From: Robertmurraya massiliosenegalensis JC6
GTDB lineage: Bacteria > Bacillota > Bacilli > Bacillales > Cytobacillaceae
Direction: 5' to 3'
DNA length: 64,000 nt
Assembly (NCBI RefSeq): GCF_000311725.1
Contig: NZ_HE978511.1
Location: forward strand, 691,060-755,059
The translations under genes and the position numbers were made by a program. Shown here in pieces: positions 55,385 through 64,000 of the stretch (positions are counted from its first letter, which is position 1; every line of letters starts with the position of its first letter). The notes beneath the pieces were generated by a model. That model was not told where the DNA came from and made no database searches. It saw only the letters and a program-made list of their open reading frames with translations.

Positions 55385-55414
55385 AAAAAACGGAACCCAT
55401 TTAGGTTCCGTTTT
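55385..55414 (-). terminator. Terminator of the AbrB-family permease gene
   Basis: On the minus strand AAAACGGAACC and GGTTCCGTTTT pair around TAAATG and are followed by T residues, 16 bp after the stop codon at 55430. Confidence 0.85.
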
Positions 55415-55429
55415 CCGTTAGAGATGCCG

Positions 55430-56545
55430 TTATTTTGCACCATGTTGCTGCGTTACTACTACATCTTTCTTTCTATAGAGATAAAATACAAACCACCTTA
55501 AAATAGGCGGAACAACAAAAAAGATAAAGAACAAGCGAAATAATTGATAACCAGCAACAATGGAGAGGTCGGCGTGAATTTCAGCTGCGATAATTCCCAT
55601 TTGGTCCATTCCACCTGGGGCAAGGCTGAGTGTACTCGTAGAAAAAGGAATATTTTTTAAATGGGAAAGGAGCCAACTCATCCCCCAGGAGCCGAGTAAT
55701 AATAAAACCCCTGAACTAATCGCAACACTAATCATTTTCATTTTGTATTCAATTTCTTCTAGATGAATTAATAATCCTATGTAAGCTCCAATCATCAATT
55801 GAGAAACATCCAACACTGTTGATGGAAGAGTTGGGCCAAAATATCCACATAAGCCAATGACCGCTGTTGCAAAAATAGGACCAACCAAGAACGGAGTAGG
55901 CAATCTCAATTTTTTGGCGATAAAAATAGAAAGGAGCAAGATTGGGATATACACGAGTATATCTGGGAATAAATCACCCCAGCGTACCGTTGGAGAATGA
56001 ATGATGGTTGCAGAAACAGCCTCTTCTTTTGCCACAAATGGACTGAATACAAACAGTGGGACAAAAATAATAATCAGGATTAATCTAGATACTTGTAAAA
56101 ATGTGACAATCGATAAATTAATATTTTTTATCTCCTCACCTAAAAGGAGCATTTGTGAAAGTCCTCCCGGAATACTTCCAATCAAAACGGATGGAAAATC
56201 TAATTTCGTCACTTTCGAAATCATGAATGCCAGCCCTACGCAAAAGCTGATGACAATGATTGTGCTTAGGAAAATGGATGGAAGCTGTGCAATAATTAAT
56301 TTTATTGCCTCTTTTGTAAATGATAGTCCAATAGAATAACCGACAATGATGATCCCAATATCCCTCATTTTTTGAGGCCAATATAATTTTAGTCCAAGAC
56401 TAGAAGCGATTAATACAGCAGCCATAGAACCAAGTAACCATGGAATCGGAAGATGAATGAAGAAAGCAATCGTTCCGCCAATTATCGCTATCCCTAAAGT
56501 CTTTAAAAGTAAAAACTGTGTGGTGTGATCCATATTTTTTGCCAA
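55430..56545 (-). CDS. AbrB-family (PF05145) membrane protein
   Basis: A membrane protein of about 371 aa with two homologous halves of about five helices (IPWLLGSMAAVLIASSLGL in the first, PTPFLVGPIFATAVIGLCGYF in the second) and the SIPGGLSQMLLLGEE and LAPGGMDQMGIIAAEI motifs. The family was once named after ammonia monooxygenase but is now thought to be transporters or regulators in the membrane; it is not the DNA-binding AbrB. The start is uncertain: TTG 56545 lies about 11 nt after GAGG; ATG 56533 and a longer form from 56620 are alternatives. It stands alone. Confidence 0.8.
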   Translation of the reverse strand: MAKNMDHTTQFLLLKTLGIAIIGGTIAFFIHLPIPWLLGSMAAVLIASSLGLKLYWPQKMRDIGIIIVGYSIGLSFTKEAIKLIIAQLPSIFLSTIIVISFCVGLAFMISKVTKLDFPSVLIGSIPGGLSQMLLLGEEIKNINLSIVTFLQVSRLILIIIFVPLFVFSPFVAKEEAVSATIIHSPTVRWGDLFPDILVYIPILLLSIFIAKKLRLPTPFLVGPIFATAVIGLCGYFGPTLPSTVLDVSQLMIGAYIGLLIHLEEIEYKMKMISVAISSGVLLLLGSWGMSWLLSHLKNIPFSTSTLSLAPGGMDQMGIIAAEIHADLSIVAGYQLFRLFFIFFVVPPILRWFVFYLYRKKDVVVTQQHGAK

Positions 56546-56784
56546 AACATCATGCACCTCTTTAACGCTAAAAAGTAAACTACATTTCCTAGTATATGGC
56601 AAACAAGAAAAGGATACCACCTATAGATATTATCTCTTGACTATTATCCTAGTTTTTGTACGAGAGACGGAACCGAATTTTAGGAAATTTTGTTAGAATC
56701 ACAGAACATTTGAAGGATTATATCTATAATTGTAGAAATTAAGAGAAAGAGATCATATATGTTTTGGGGGAGGGATTTTATATT

Positions 56785-58068
56785 TTGCTTGAGAACATTG
56801 GTCACATACTATATCATGTATTACTTGTGATTTTTCCCATTCTGCTATACTACTTTCTGGCCATTCTCAAAAATATCTATACAATGCAAACACATAAAGG
56901 TAGGATATTCGCATTAGTTGTCTTGATTCTCCTATTAACGATTTCATTTCCTGTGTCTTATGCTAATGGATTCGTTTATGATTTTCGTATTATTCCGATT
57001 ATAGTTGCCTTTATATATCTTGGCCTGTGGCAAGGAATTGCGACCATCCTTATTATGCTTCTATATTTACAATGGTTAGGACAATCTCATATATTCATCA
57101 CCCTTTTAAACTATGCCATCATGGCAATTATTTTAAATTTTTTAAGCAAAAAATTTAAAACGCTTCCCTTAAAAAAGAGCCTTTTGGCAATCAGTATTGT
57201 CTATTGGATCGTTACACTTACTCGGAGTTATTCATTAATTCATAATAAACAATTTGACCACATTTTAACGATGTTCGTTTTTTCCTTTATTACATGGTTT
57301 ACCTTAATACTTGTTTTCGTTCTTATCGAAAATTTCAAGCAACAAATCAAACTACATCGGGAATTGCAACGTTCTGAAAAACTTAACATCATTAGCCAAC
57401 TTGCTGCATCTGTTGCCCATGAGGTTCGAAACCCAATGACTACTATCAATGGATTTTTACAGCTAATGAGGAAGGATGGAAATATCACTGAACAGCAACG
57501 TACATATATTGATATCTCTTTATCTGAACTACATCGAGCCCAAGACATTATAAATGATTATCTTTCATTAGCGAAACCAAATGACAAAGGCTCTCACCTT
57601 GTTAACATTAGTGAAGAATTATCAAAAACAATCGAACTAATGACTTCTTATACGAATATAAAAAACATCGAAATCAACTCTATAATAGAGCCAGATCTCT
57701 TTATAAAAGGAAATGCTGACGAGATCAAACAAGTTTTTATCAATATCATTAAAAATGGCATTGAAGCCATGAAACAACGCGGTAGACTTATTATCTCGGC
57801 TTTTTCGGCAAATAGACATGTCATCATTAAGATCTCAGATAATGGTGAAGGGATGACGAAAGAACATCTTTCGCGCGTTGGTACCCCTTTTTATTCAACG
57901 AAAGATAAAGGAACTGGAATCGGCTTAACCATTTCCTTTCAAATCATTGAGCAATTAAAAGGCAAAGTTTCAGTCGAAAGTGAGCTTGGTCTAGGTACAA
58001 CTTTTATCATCATACTTCCAATATATGAGCTCGAGACGGATGATAAAATCGTGACGATTCCGGTCTAA
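56785..58068 (+). CDS. KinB-like membrane sensor histidine kinase
   Basis: A 427-aa kinase with a six-helix 5TM-LYT-type membrane sensor (1-190) and no extracellular domain. A HisKA domain follows with ASVAHEVRNPMTTINGF (H212) and a HATPase domain with NIIKNGIEAM, DNGEGM and GTGIGLT. Size and architecture match B. subtilis KinB, which feeds phosphate into the sporulation phosphorelay through Spo0F. There is no response regulator gene nearby, as expected for that role. The TTG at 56785 is 8 nt after GGGGGAGGGA; an in-frame TTG at 56764 lies before that site. Confidence 0.87.
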   Translation: MLENIGHILYHVLLVIFPILLYYFLAILKNIYTMQTHKGRIFALVVLILLLTISFPVSYANGFVYDFRIIPIIVAFIYLGLWQGIATILIMLLYLQWLGQSHIFITLLNYAIMAIILNFLSKKFKTLPLKKSLLAISIVYWIVTLTRSYSLIHNKQFDHILTMFVFSFITWFTLILVFVLIENFKQQIKLHRELQRSEKLNIISQLAASVAHEVRNPMTTINGFLQLMRKDGNITEQQRTYIDISLSELHRAQDIINDYLSLAKPNDKGSHLVNISEELSKTIELMTSYTNIKNIEINSIIEPDLFIKGNADEIKQVFINIIKNGIEAMKQRGRLIISAFSANRHVIIKISDNGEGMTKEHLSRVGTPFYSTKDKGTGIGLTISFQIIEQLKGKVSVESELGLGTTFIIILPIYELETDDKIVTIPV

Positions 58069-58083
58069 ACAACTTAGATACAT

Positions 58084-58113
58084 TGAGAGAGCCTCCGAAT
58101 GGAGACTCTCTTA
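58084..58113. terminator. Terminator between convergent genes
   Basis: GAGAGAGCCTCC and GGAGACTCTC pair imperfectly around GAAT and are followed by a T-rich stretch on the plus strand, after the kinase gene. It can also affect the convergent ndh gene. Confidence 0.65.
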
Positions 58114-58118
58114 GTCTT

Positions 58119-59348
58119 TTATCTAGAAGAAACGGTTTTAGTATAGCCCTTCTTCGCATTTAAATTCAACAATTCTTTTACCATGAACAATGGTCCACCA
58201 AGCACAAATAAATATCGAGCTTCAACCACTTGTTTCATAAAGGCAGCGAAACGGCCGGTTATTTTCATTCCAAAAACATTCCCAACAGCTGCACGGCTTC
58301 CAATTGATGCCACCGTTCCTTTATGGCTATACATGAATGGCTGTAGGGCATGACCGCGAATCGCAGCTGCTAGATTTGGTCCACACACTTGCGCTTGTTG
58401 GATCGCCACTTGAGCTGTTGCGGCTAGTGGAGTTTGATCGTCATTCACACAGTAGGACGCATCTCCTACACAAAAAACACCATCCAGTTCTTTCACGCGT
58501 AAATATTGGTCGACAGGAATTTTCCCTCTTACGAGATTTAGATTCCATTTTTCCAAAAGTCGATTAGCCCTTACTCCTCCGGACCAGATTAGTGTTCTTG
58601 CAGGTACTTGATAACCATTATCAAGAATAACTGCCTCACTCGTACACTCAACAATCTTTGTTGAAGTTACCACTTCGACGCGATTCTTTTTTAAATAGGA
58701 TGTTGTGAAGTCAATTAACTTTTGATCAAAGAACGGCAATATTTTATCAGAAGCTTCGACGTTTACAATTCTTGTATTCTCTAAAGGAATCCCATGCTTT
58801 CTACAAAGCTTAGGCAGTTGATCAATTAACTCCCCAACCATTTCAATTCCGGTAAAACCAGCTCCCGCCACGATAAATGTAAGACGAGATAAATCTCTAT
58901 CTTCAGCATACTTTTCAAATTGATGCTGAATATGATGTTGAATAGCCTTAGAACTTCTAAAGCTACGAATCTTAAAGGCGTTTTCTTCCACACCAGGGAT
59001 ACCAAATGTATCCACATCAAATCCAAGTGCAATCAATAGATAATCAAATTCTAGCGTTTCATTATTTTCTAAAATCACTGTTTTGCTGTTAAAGTCCACG
59101 TGATGGACAATTCCCTTTTTAAAATTAACGATATTTTTCTTCAGTAAATCTGGGATGTGTAGGGCAACTTTATCATCTAACGCTGTACCAGCACCTGTCT
59201 TATGCAACTGGGTTGATATATAGTGATAATCATGCTTATTAATCAAAGTAACTTCTGCTTCGCCATTGTTTAGTGTATTTTCTAGCTCTCTACTCGTAAT
59301 AATACCACCATAGCCTGCACCTAAAATAATAACCTTTGGCTTTTTCAT
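58119..59348 (-). CDS. ndh: Type II NADH dehydrogenase
   Basis: A 409-aa membrane-associated flavoprotein that oxidises NADH and reduces menaquinone without pumping protons. The FAD motif is GAGYGG (10-15), the NADH motif GAGFTGIEMVGEL lies near 163-175, and GVFCVGDASY is the second FAD motif. The C-terminal VVEARYLFVLGGPLFMVKELL is the amphipathic membrane-binding part. It resembles YjlD/Ndh of B. subtilis. Two Rex boxes upstream indicate repression that is released at high NADH. GGGAATGAAG precedes the ATG. Confidence 0.92.
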   Translation of the reverse strand: MKKPKVIILGAGYGGIITSRELENTLNNGEAEVTLINKHDYHYISTQLHKTGAGTALDDKVALHIPDLLKKNIVNFKKGIVHHVDFNSKTVILENNETLEFDYLLIALGFDVDTFGIPGVEENAFKIRSFRSSKAIQHHIQHQFEKYAEDRDLSRLTFIVAGAGFTGIEMVGELIDQLPKLCRKHGIPLENTRIVNVEASDKILPFFDQKLIDFTTSYLKKNRVEVVTSTKIVECTSEAVILDNGYQVPARTLIWSGGVRANRLLEKWNLNLVRGKIPVDQYLRVKELDGVFCVGDASYCVNDDQTPLAATAQVAIQQAQVCGPNLAAAIRGHALQPFMYSHKGTVASIGSRAAVGNVFGMKITGRFAAFMKQVVEARYLFVLGGPLFMVKELLNLNAKKGYTKTVSSR

Positions 59349-59380
59349 CCGACTTCATTCCCTTTTGTTTAGTTCTGCTA

Positions 59381-59398
59381 TTGTGAACTTTTTCACAT
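59381..59398 (-). promoter_or_regulatory. Rex operator 1 upstream of ndh
   Basis: TTGTGAACTTTTTCACAT matches the Rex box TTGTGAA-N4-TTCACAA at all but the last position, 33 bp upstream of the ndh start codon. Confidence 0.8.
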
Positions 59399-59422
59399 AT
59401 CTCTCCAAAAAAATAGTTTTGA

Positions 59423-59440
59423 ATGTGAATATTTTCACAT
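59423..59440 (-). promoter_or_regulatory. Rex operator 2 upstream of ndh
   Basis: ATGTGAATATTTTCACAT is a near-perfect palindrome with the Rex core TGTGAA...TTCACA. It is 42 bp (four helical turns) from operator 1, so both boxes face the same side of the helix. Confidence 0.8.
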
Positions 59441-59537
59441 AAATTAAAACATAGTTAGATGATACTTCACATCTCAAAAAATTTCAAGAGGTTTTTGAGT
59501 ATTTATTATTGAAAACTATAAATCTTTTAATTTTCCT

Positions 59538-60002
59538 TCACTCTTTGCTTAATAAATCCTGAGATAGCCTAATCATATCTCTACACCAAATATCATTTTC
59601 AAAAATTTTATCCACATAATGTCTAGTAAAAAAGTCACGATCAACGCCAACAATTCTAAAATTACATTTTTGGTATAAGGCTAATTGACCAACACTTGAA
59701 TTCCCAGTGCCAACTTCCATTGTTTTATAACCTTGTTCTTTTGCTCTCTTAATTGCATCTAACACAAGTAGTTTCCCTATTCCATTTCCCTGTTTACTTT
59801 CAGCTACAGCGATATTAACCAATTCTACTGTTTCTGGTCTCGTTGGAAGAAGGACATATGAACCAATCATTTCTTGCTCTTTTTCCGCTACAAAACATTC
59901 CCCTCTTTTTACATAATCTTTTACTAAATCTGACGATGGATCCGCAAGTAATAACAGTTCCATCGGTGGTTCTTCGTTAATCGATAATTTTCGAATTTGC
60001 AT
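59538..60002 (-). CDS. GNAT-family N-acetyltransferase
   Basis: A 154-aa acetyltransferase. Motif A is VNIAVAESKQGNGIGKLLVLDAIK (core ESKQGNGIGKLLV), with NSSVGQLALYQKCNFRIVGV as motif B. It resembles small Bacillus GNAT proteins of unknown substrate. GGAGG fixes the ATG at 60002; an ATG six codons upstream lies before that site. It is not obviously linked to its neighbours. Confidence 0.85.
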   Translation of the reverse strand: MQIRKLSINEEPPMELLLLADPSSDLVKDYVKRGECFVAEKEQEMIGSYVLLPTRPETVELVNIAVAESKQGNGIGKLLVLDAIKRAKEQGYKTMEVGTGNSSVGQLALYQKCNFRIVGVDRDFFTRHYVDKIFENDIWCRDMIRLSQDLLSKE

Positions 60003-60125
60003 GATTTCCTCCGTAATCAATAGCCTTTTATCAAATTTCAGTATACTTATTCTAATTCTAACTATCTAACCTATTATATATTTTCCATGAATAGCTCCAG
60101 AAATCATCCAAGTTTCTACTATTTA

Positions 60126-61220
60126 TTAACAAACACGTATCACAATCTTGCCAAAATGGCTCCTGTTTTCCAATAGACTCTGTGCTTCAGCTATTTTTTC
60201 CAATGGAAACACTGCGCTGACTTGAGGATTTAATTTCTCTTGCCAAACATAATCTGTTACTTGTAAAAAATCATCCCAATTCCCCATCGGTGCCCCCAAT
60301 ATTTGGCGATGCCATTGGTAAATTTCGCGAATACTAATCTCAGGAAAATCACCAGCAGTCGCTCCAGACAACACCAGCTTTCCACCCATTTTTAAACTAT
60401 TCAAACTTTTGGTAAAAGTAGGTTTCCCTACAGAATCAAAAACCATATCAACCCCTTCTTGATTTGACCATTCCTTGATCTCACTCATCCAGTCTCCATT
60501 AGAATCAAACATAGCAACTGCCCCCATTTCAAGACATCTCTTTCTTTTCTCCTCACTACTTGCAATTCCAATAACTGTCGCCCCTGCAGCTACTGCAATA
60601 TCTAATTGCGCAGAGCCTAACCCACCAGATGCCCCAATGATTAATACCTTATCGGAAGGTTTAATTTTGCCTACATGAACGACACCTCTCCAAGCTGTCG
60701 TATACACAGCTGGAATGGCTGCTGCCCTTTCCGATGATATATGATCAGGTATTGGAATAATATTTTTCGCTGGTACCACAACGTATTCGGCTAATCCTCC
60801 CCATAAATGTTCACCTACTATTTTATAATCTGGACACATGCTAGGTTCACCATTTCTACAAAATCGACAATCTCCACAACCAAAAGATGGATTTACTAGC
60901 ACACGTTTCCCTTTTTCTATTTTATTCGATGAATTTAGTATATTTGGACCGTATTCTACCACATATCCAACAATATCAACACCTGAAATATGGGGTAATG
61001 TTAACTTTGGTACACCGGGTCCTTTAAGACCTTCTCTAGCAAATATATCGAGATGATTTAATGCAGTTGCTTCTACTTTAATTAAAACCTCCTGCTCTCC
61101 TGGTTTCGGGATTGTCATTTCCTCTATGTTTAGAACTTCCGGTCCACCATGCTGACGAATCACAACTGCTTTCATTTTTTGGGGGATCCTCTCTACAATT
61201 TCTTCTATCCTATTTTTCAT
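60126..61220 (-). CDS. MDR-family alcohol dehydrogenase-like oxidoreductase with only the structural zinc site
   Basis: A 364-aa medium-chain dehydrogenase/reductase. The four cysteines of the structural zinc site are present (C115, C118, C121, C129 in GCGDCRFC and SMC). The usual catalytic-zinc Cys is replaced in ALNHLDIFAREG (Leu57-Asp58), as in quinone-reductase-like members. The NAD(P) motif is GASGGLGSAQLDIA. It therefore probably reduces an activated double bond or carbonyl without catalytic zinc. GAGGAGG lies 7 nt before the ATG at 61220, so the N-terminal 15-residue extension before MKAVVIRQHGG is kept. Confidence 0.85.
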   Translation of the reverse strand: MKNRIEEIVERIPQKMKAVVIRQHGGPEVLNIEEMTIPKPGEQEVLIKVEATALNHLDIFAREGLKGPGVPKLTLPHISGVDIVGYVVEYGPNILNSSNKIEKGKRVLVNPSFGCGDCRFCRNGEPSMCPDYKIVGEHLWGGLAEYVVVPAKNIIPIPDHISSERAAAIPAVYTTAWRGVVHVGKIKPSDKVLIIGASGGLGSAQLDIAVAAGATVIGIASSEEKRKRCLEMGAVAMFDSNGDWMSEIKEWSNQEGVDMVFDSVGKPTFTKSLNSLKMGGKLVLSGATAGDFPEISIREIYQWHRQILGAPMGNWDDFLQVTDYVWQEKLNPQVSAVFPLEKIAEAQSLLENRSHFGKIVIRVC

Positions 61221-61300
61221 CTAACATCCTCCTCATCACAAAATTACATAGATGGTTATTTTCCTCAATTGCTCTGCTATCTTGTTGAATTTATTTAAAA

Positions 61301-61344
61301 GAAAAAGCTAGAACAGCCGTTAGAAACTCAGCATTATCTAGCTT
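61301..61344 (-). terminator. Terminator after the alpha/beta hydrolase gene
   Basis: On the minus strand AAGCTAGA and TCTAGCTT pair across an 24-nt partly structured loop and are followed by TTTCTTTT, 16 bp after the stop codon at 61360. Confidence 0.65.
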
Positions 61345-61359
61345 CACATTATCTGACAT

Positions 61360-62193
61360 TTATTTTGCGTCTTGTAGGAACCCTCTAACTAGTTCCAAAT
61401 ATTTCTCATTCTCTTCATTCTGAGGAGAATGACCGCTATTTTCAAAGATAACTAGCGTTGCATGAGGAATTTTCTCAGCAATCAACTCAGAGCAAATTAC
61501 CGGAGTAATCCAATCATGTCTTCCCACTGTTACGAGCGTAGGGACCGCTATTTTGTGTAAATCTGGAACTAGATTAAAATTCGGCTTATTATATCTGAAT
61601 GCATAATTGTGAGTTTCATAGCGATAATATATCGAATCGATCCTCTTTTTGACTGCTTCTTCATCAAACTTCACTGTATAAAGTGGTTGAATTGCAGCAA
61701 ACATTTCCTTTAATTCTTCATTAGACTCTACTTTTCCATCAAAAAGCTTCCGTATTCCCTCTTCCGTTATCCCTGGTAAATTACTTTCTAGAGCTTGATC
61801 AACAGAGAGATGGTCAAATTCACTGTTAGCAGATGTATCACGTAATAATACATGGGTAACATTATCAGGATATCTTAGGACGTATTCAAGTGTGAGAAAT
61901 CCCCCATAGGAACCACCTAATATTTTAATTGGACCCCCTACAAGTTCTTTTCTCATTGCTTCTATATCTGCTGTCCATTGTTCATGAGTAAAAGGTGGTT
62001 TTCCCTCTGAACGTCCAGAACCTCTCATGTCCATAAATATGAGTCGATATTGGTCCCCAAGTGGTGAAAATGCTTTTATATCACTTCGACAATCTCCTAA
62101 TCCTGGGGCGCCGTGAATAAAAAAGATCGTTTCTCCATCAGGGTTTCCATGAATTTCATAATATAATTGATTATCATTAATGGTTATAAACAA
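61360..62193 (-). CDS. Alpha/beta hydrolase (proline iminopeptidase-like)
   Basis: A 277-aa alpha/beta hydrolase. The oxyanion loop is FIHGAPG (25-31), the nucleophile S95 is in GGSYGG, and the acid D227 (GRHDW) and H255 (NSGHSP) complete the triad. DMRGSGRSEGKP is typical of proline iminopeptidase and related hydrolases, so small N-terminal peptides or esters are likely substrates. A TTG start follows GAGAGGAG by 9 nt. It is 18 bp after a peptide-type ABC permease gene, which supports a role with imported peptides. Confidence 0.85.
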   Translation of the reverse strand: MFITINDNQLYYEIHGNPDGETIFFIHGAPGLGDCRSDIKAFSPLGDQYRLIFMDMRGSGRSEGKPPFTHEQWTADIEAMRKELVGGPIKILGGSYGGFLTLEYVLRYPDNVTHVLLRDTSANSEFDHLSVDQALESNLPGITEEGIRKLFDGKVESNEELKEMFAAIQPLYTVKFDEEAVKKRIDSIYYRYETHNYAFRYNKPNFNLVPDLHKIAVPTLVTVGRHDWITPVICSELIAEKIPHATLVIFENSGHSPQNEENEKYLELVRGFLQDAK

Positions 62194-62211
62194 TAGAATT
62201 TTCTCCTCTCA

Positions 62212-63105
62212 TTATTTCTTTACATATTTGGGATCGAGAGCATCACGCAAACCATCACCAAGGAAATTATAAGCAAGAACAACGATTGTAATTGCGGCTC
62301 CTGGTAAGATTCCTAAAATGGGTGCTGTCCAAATATATTGTTGTGAATTCTGCAACATATTCCCCCATGTTGGTGTAGGCGGTTGAATCCCCAATCCTAA
62401 ATAACTAATAGCACTCTCTGTTAAAATTGCTGCTGCAATCGTTAATGTACCTGAAACAATAATGGACGGAACGATCTGCGGAATAATGTATTTAGTAAGA
62501 ATTCGAATACTTCTTGCACCTGATGCATTCGCCGCTTCGACAAACTCATATTCCTTCCACTTTAATGTTTCACCATAGACAACTCTCGCAATTTCCATCC
62601 AACCGCAAAGTGCAATAACTATAACGACCATTACTGGACTTGTTCCAAGAACGGTTAACGCTACGAGGACAAAGAAGAAGTTAGGAATTGCCATCATCGC
62701 CTCAGTAACTCGCATTAACACGGCTTCAACAAATTTGCCAAAATAACCAGCACAAGCCCCTACTAATGTCCCGATAAATAAAGCGAATAGCATAGCTGCT
62801 AAACCTACTAGTAATGTAACTCTTCCACCATGGAGCATTCTTGCAAAAACATCTCTACTGAGATCATCTGTTCCAAAAGGATGTTGCAAAGACCAACTAG
62901 CTAATGAACCAGCTTCTTGTAATTCTTCTGGATTAACGGTCCAAAAAATCGGACCTAAGAAAACTACCAAGTGTAGGAGAACGAGGAACCATAATGAAAA
63001 ATAGGCAATTTTATTTTGCCTCAATCTAGTAAATATGGTGTTTTTATTCTGTTTTGATTTTGACATTGTATTGCTTCCATAATTCTGTTTCGTGGATACC
63101 TCCAT
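62212..63105 (-). CDS. Oligopeptide/dipeptide-type ABC transporter permease (DppC/OppC family)
   Basis: A 297-aa permease with an OppC-type N-terminal helix (about 33-55) and five more helices. The WNPEELQ-like periplasmic segment appears as WTVNPEELQEAGS, HPFGTDDLSRDVFARMLHG is the family signature, and the EAA loop reads EAANASGARSIRILTKYIIPQ. Such proteins work as heterodimers with a DppB-type permease, two ATPases and a binding protein, none of which is seen here. Upstream lies a transposase gene, so the rest of the operon may have been displaced. Confidence 0.9.
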   Translation of the reverse strand: MEVSTKQNYGSNTMSKSKQNKNTIFTRLRQNKIAYFSLWFLVLLHLVVFLGPIFWTVNPEELQEAGSLASWSLQHPFGTDDLSRDVFARMLHGGRVTLLVGLAAMLFALFIGTLVGACAGYFGKFVEAVLMRVTEAMMAIPNFFFVLVALTVLGTSPVMVVIVIALCGWMEIARVVYGETLKWKEYEFVEAANASGARSIRILTKYIIPQIVPSIIVSGTLTIAAAILTESAISYLGLGIQPPTPTWGNMLQNSQQYIWTAPILGILPGAAITIVVLAYNFLGDGLRDALDPKYVKK

Positions 63106-63270
63106 TTTCTCACCCCCATTATCTAGACCGTATTGTCAAAACTTTTATAAGAAATAGGCTATAAAATACCTTGTTGGAGGGCTTTATAAGCAAAAAAATT
63201 GCCACCCCCTGAAATCTAAGGATAATTGAGGTTACCACACACCCAAATATCTTAGAATGGAAGTGACAAT

Positions 63271-64000
63271 TTGTACCCTCAAATTATAACCTATTTATTA
63301 TCTTTTATAAACTTTCAAGAACAATTAATTCGAACATTACTTACCCTATTAATCGGTAAAAGTATGTTTGATAAGCCAACAGAACAGCCGGTGAATAAAC
63401 CTTATCAAAAACTCCAGGTAGATGATCTTCCCATCATTGAAGTGCCAGAAAAGCTTGATTATCAAGTCCTTCTCGCTGAGTACCTAGAGAAGAAAGGTAA
63501 GTCTCTTAAACCTGTTCAAAGGCGTAAGAGTTCAAAAGTTACAGTACCTAAATCTATGTTCTGTCCAAAGTGTGGTGCTCCATCAGATTACTTGTATGCC
63601 AACAATGGAGACAAAGGTCAGTATCAATGCAAAGTCTGTACCTGCCTTTTCAGCGATAAAAATCGTTTTTCAAAAGAGGCTATTCTTAAGTGCCCTCATT
63701 GTTCCAAAACTCTCGAGAAAATTAAAGAAAGAAAAGATTTTCATGTGTTCAAGTGTAAGAACAATGACTGTTCTTATTATCAAAAGAAGCTAAATGGGAT
63801 ATCTTCAAAAGAGAAGAAACGATTTAAAAAGGACCCTCAAGCCTTTAAATTAAGATACATTTACCGGCAGTTTTATATCGATTTTCAACCGTTATCAAAG
63901 GAATCACCAGAGTTGCCAGCCGTTGACTTATCAAGGATTTATGCATCACCACATACATTAGGTCTGATCTTGACCTATCATGTAAACTATGGTCTTTCGG
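63271..64000 (+). CDS. Zinc-ribbon DDE-type transposase, N-terminal part (cut by window edge)
   Basis: An open frame from a TTG at 63271 (GGAAGTG 5 nt upstream) to the window end, at least 243 codons, which a caller needing a stop codon would miss. It has a helical start (TYLLSFINFQEQLIRTLLTL), a first zinc ribbon CPKCGAPSDYLY...CKVC (near 93-118), a second CPHCSKTLEK...CKNNDCSYYQ, then KLRYIYRQFYIDFQPL and LSRIYASPHTLGLILTYHVNYG before the catalytic core. This is the pattern of a DDE-type insertion sequence transposase common in Firmicutes. The catalytic residues and right end lie outside. An ATG at 63364 is the alternative start. The 165 bp upstream should contain the left inverted repeat, which cannot be fixed without the other end. 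Confidence 0.82.
   Translation, partial: MYPQIITYLLSFINFQEQLIRTLLTLLIGKSMFDKPTEQPVNKPYQKLQVDDLPIIEVPEKLDYQVLLAEYLEKKGKSLKPVQRRKSSKVTVPKSMFCPKCGAPSDYLYANNGDKGQYQCKVCTCLFSDKNRFSKEAILKCPHCSKTLEKIKERKDFHVFKCKNNDCSYYQKKLNGISSKEKKRFKKDPQAFKLRYIYRQFYIDFQPLSKESPELPAVDLSRIYASPHTLGLILTYHVNYGLS

Noticed and set aside
55430..56545. Ammonia monooxygenase or the DNA-binding transition-state regulator AbrB
   Set aside because: The protein is a polytopic membrane protein of the unrelated PF05145 family that merely shares the name.

Overview
This is a low-GC, Gram-positive, endospore-former-type chromosome segment, most likely from a member of the Bacillaceae. The signs are strong GGAGG ribosome-binding sites, frequent TTG and GTG starts, catabolite-repression (cre) boxes, Rex boxes, a KinB-like sensor kinase and B. 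subtilis-type housekeeping genes. The genus cannot be told from the sequence alone. The window is dominated by catabolic gene clusters.

1-11.5 kb: a complete protocatechuate 2,3-cleavage pathway like the pra genes described in Paenibacillus. 4-Hydroxybenzoate is hydroxylated (pobA/praI), opened by a class III dioxygenase (praA), decarboxylated (praH), oxidised (praB), tautomerised (praC), decarboxylated (praD), hydrated (praE) and cleaved (praF, praG) to pyruvate and acetyl-CoA. The main operon reads leftward; an IclR regulator and praH read rightward from the same intergenic region. An aromatic-type aldehyde dehydrogenase follows. A lipoprotein gene cut by the left edge shares a promoter element with the praB operon.

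11.5-22.3 kb: ordinary genes: an acetyltransferase, a HesB-like protein, a hemolysin III homologue, a frameshifted DUF1836 regulator, ilvD, a chemotaxis receptor, a CmpB-family membrane protein, an enoyl-CoA hydratase, an EamA permease and an M20 hydrolase.

22.5-31.7 kb: a sugar uptake locus. A ChvE/GguAB-type ABC transporter is followed by a membrane-anchored sugar-binding sensor, a YesM/LytS-type kinase, a YesN-type regulator and a second sugar-binding lipoprotein, resembling the XylFII-LytS arrangement of clostridia.

33-48.3 kb: the most unusual part. A PrpR-type sigma-54 activator sits upstream of a sigma-54 promoter that drives a long leftward operon: enoyl-CoA hydratase, MmgE/PrpD protein, a UGSC-motif protein whose U is an in-frame TGA followed by a perfect SECIS-like hairpin, a fused TRAP permease, a DUF6282 protein, two dehydrogenases, two hotdog proteins and an MFS carrier. 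A TAXI binding protein and a small NifU-like protein follow. The substrate is unknown.

48.9-55.4 kb: a beta-oxidation-like cluster (enoyl-CoA hydratase, acyl-CoA dehydrogenase, ADP-forming acyl-CoA synthetase, 3-hydroxyacyl-CoA dehydrogenase, thiolase) with two more sigma-54-type promoters, probably in the same regulon.

55.4-64 kb: an AbrB-family permease, a KinB-like kinase, a type II NADH dehydrogenase with two Rex boxes, an acetyltransferase, an alcohol-dehydrogenase-like MDR enzyme, an alpha/beta hydrolase, an orphan oligopeptide-type ABC permease, and a zinc-ribbon transposase running off the right edge. Three copies of a roughly 485-bp structured intergenic repeat (16.2, 32.3 and 48.5 kb) punctuate the window.
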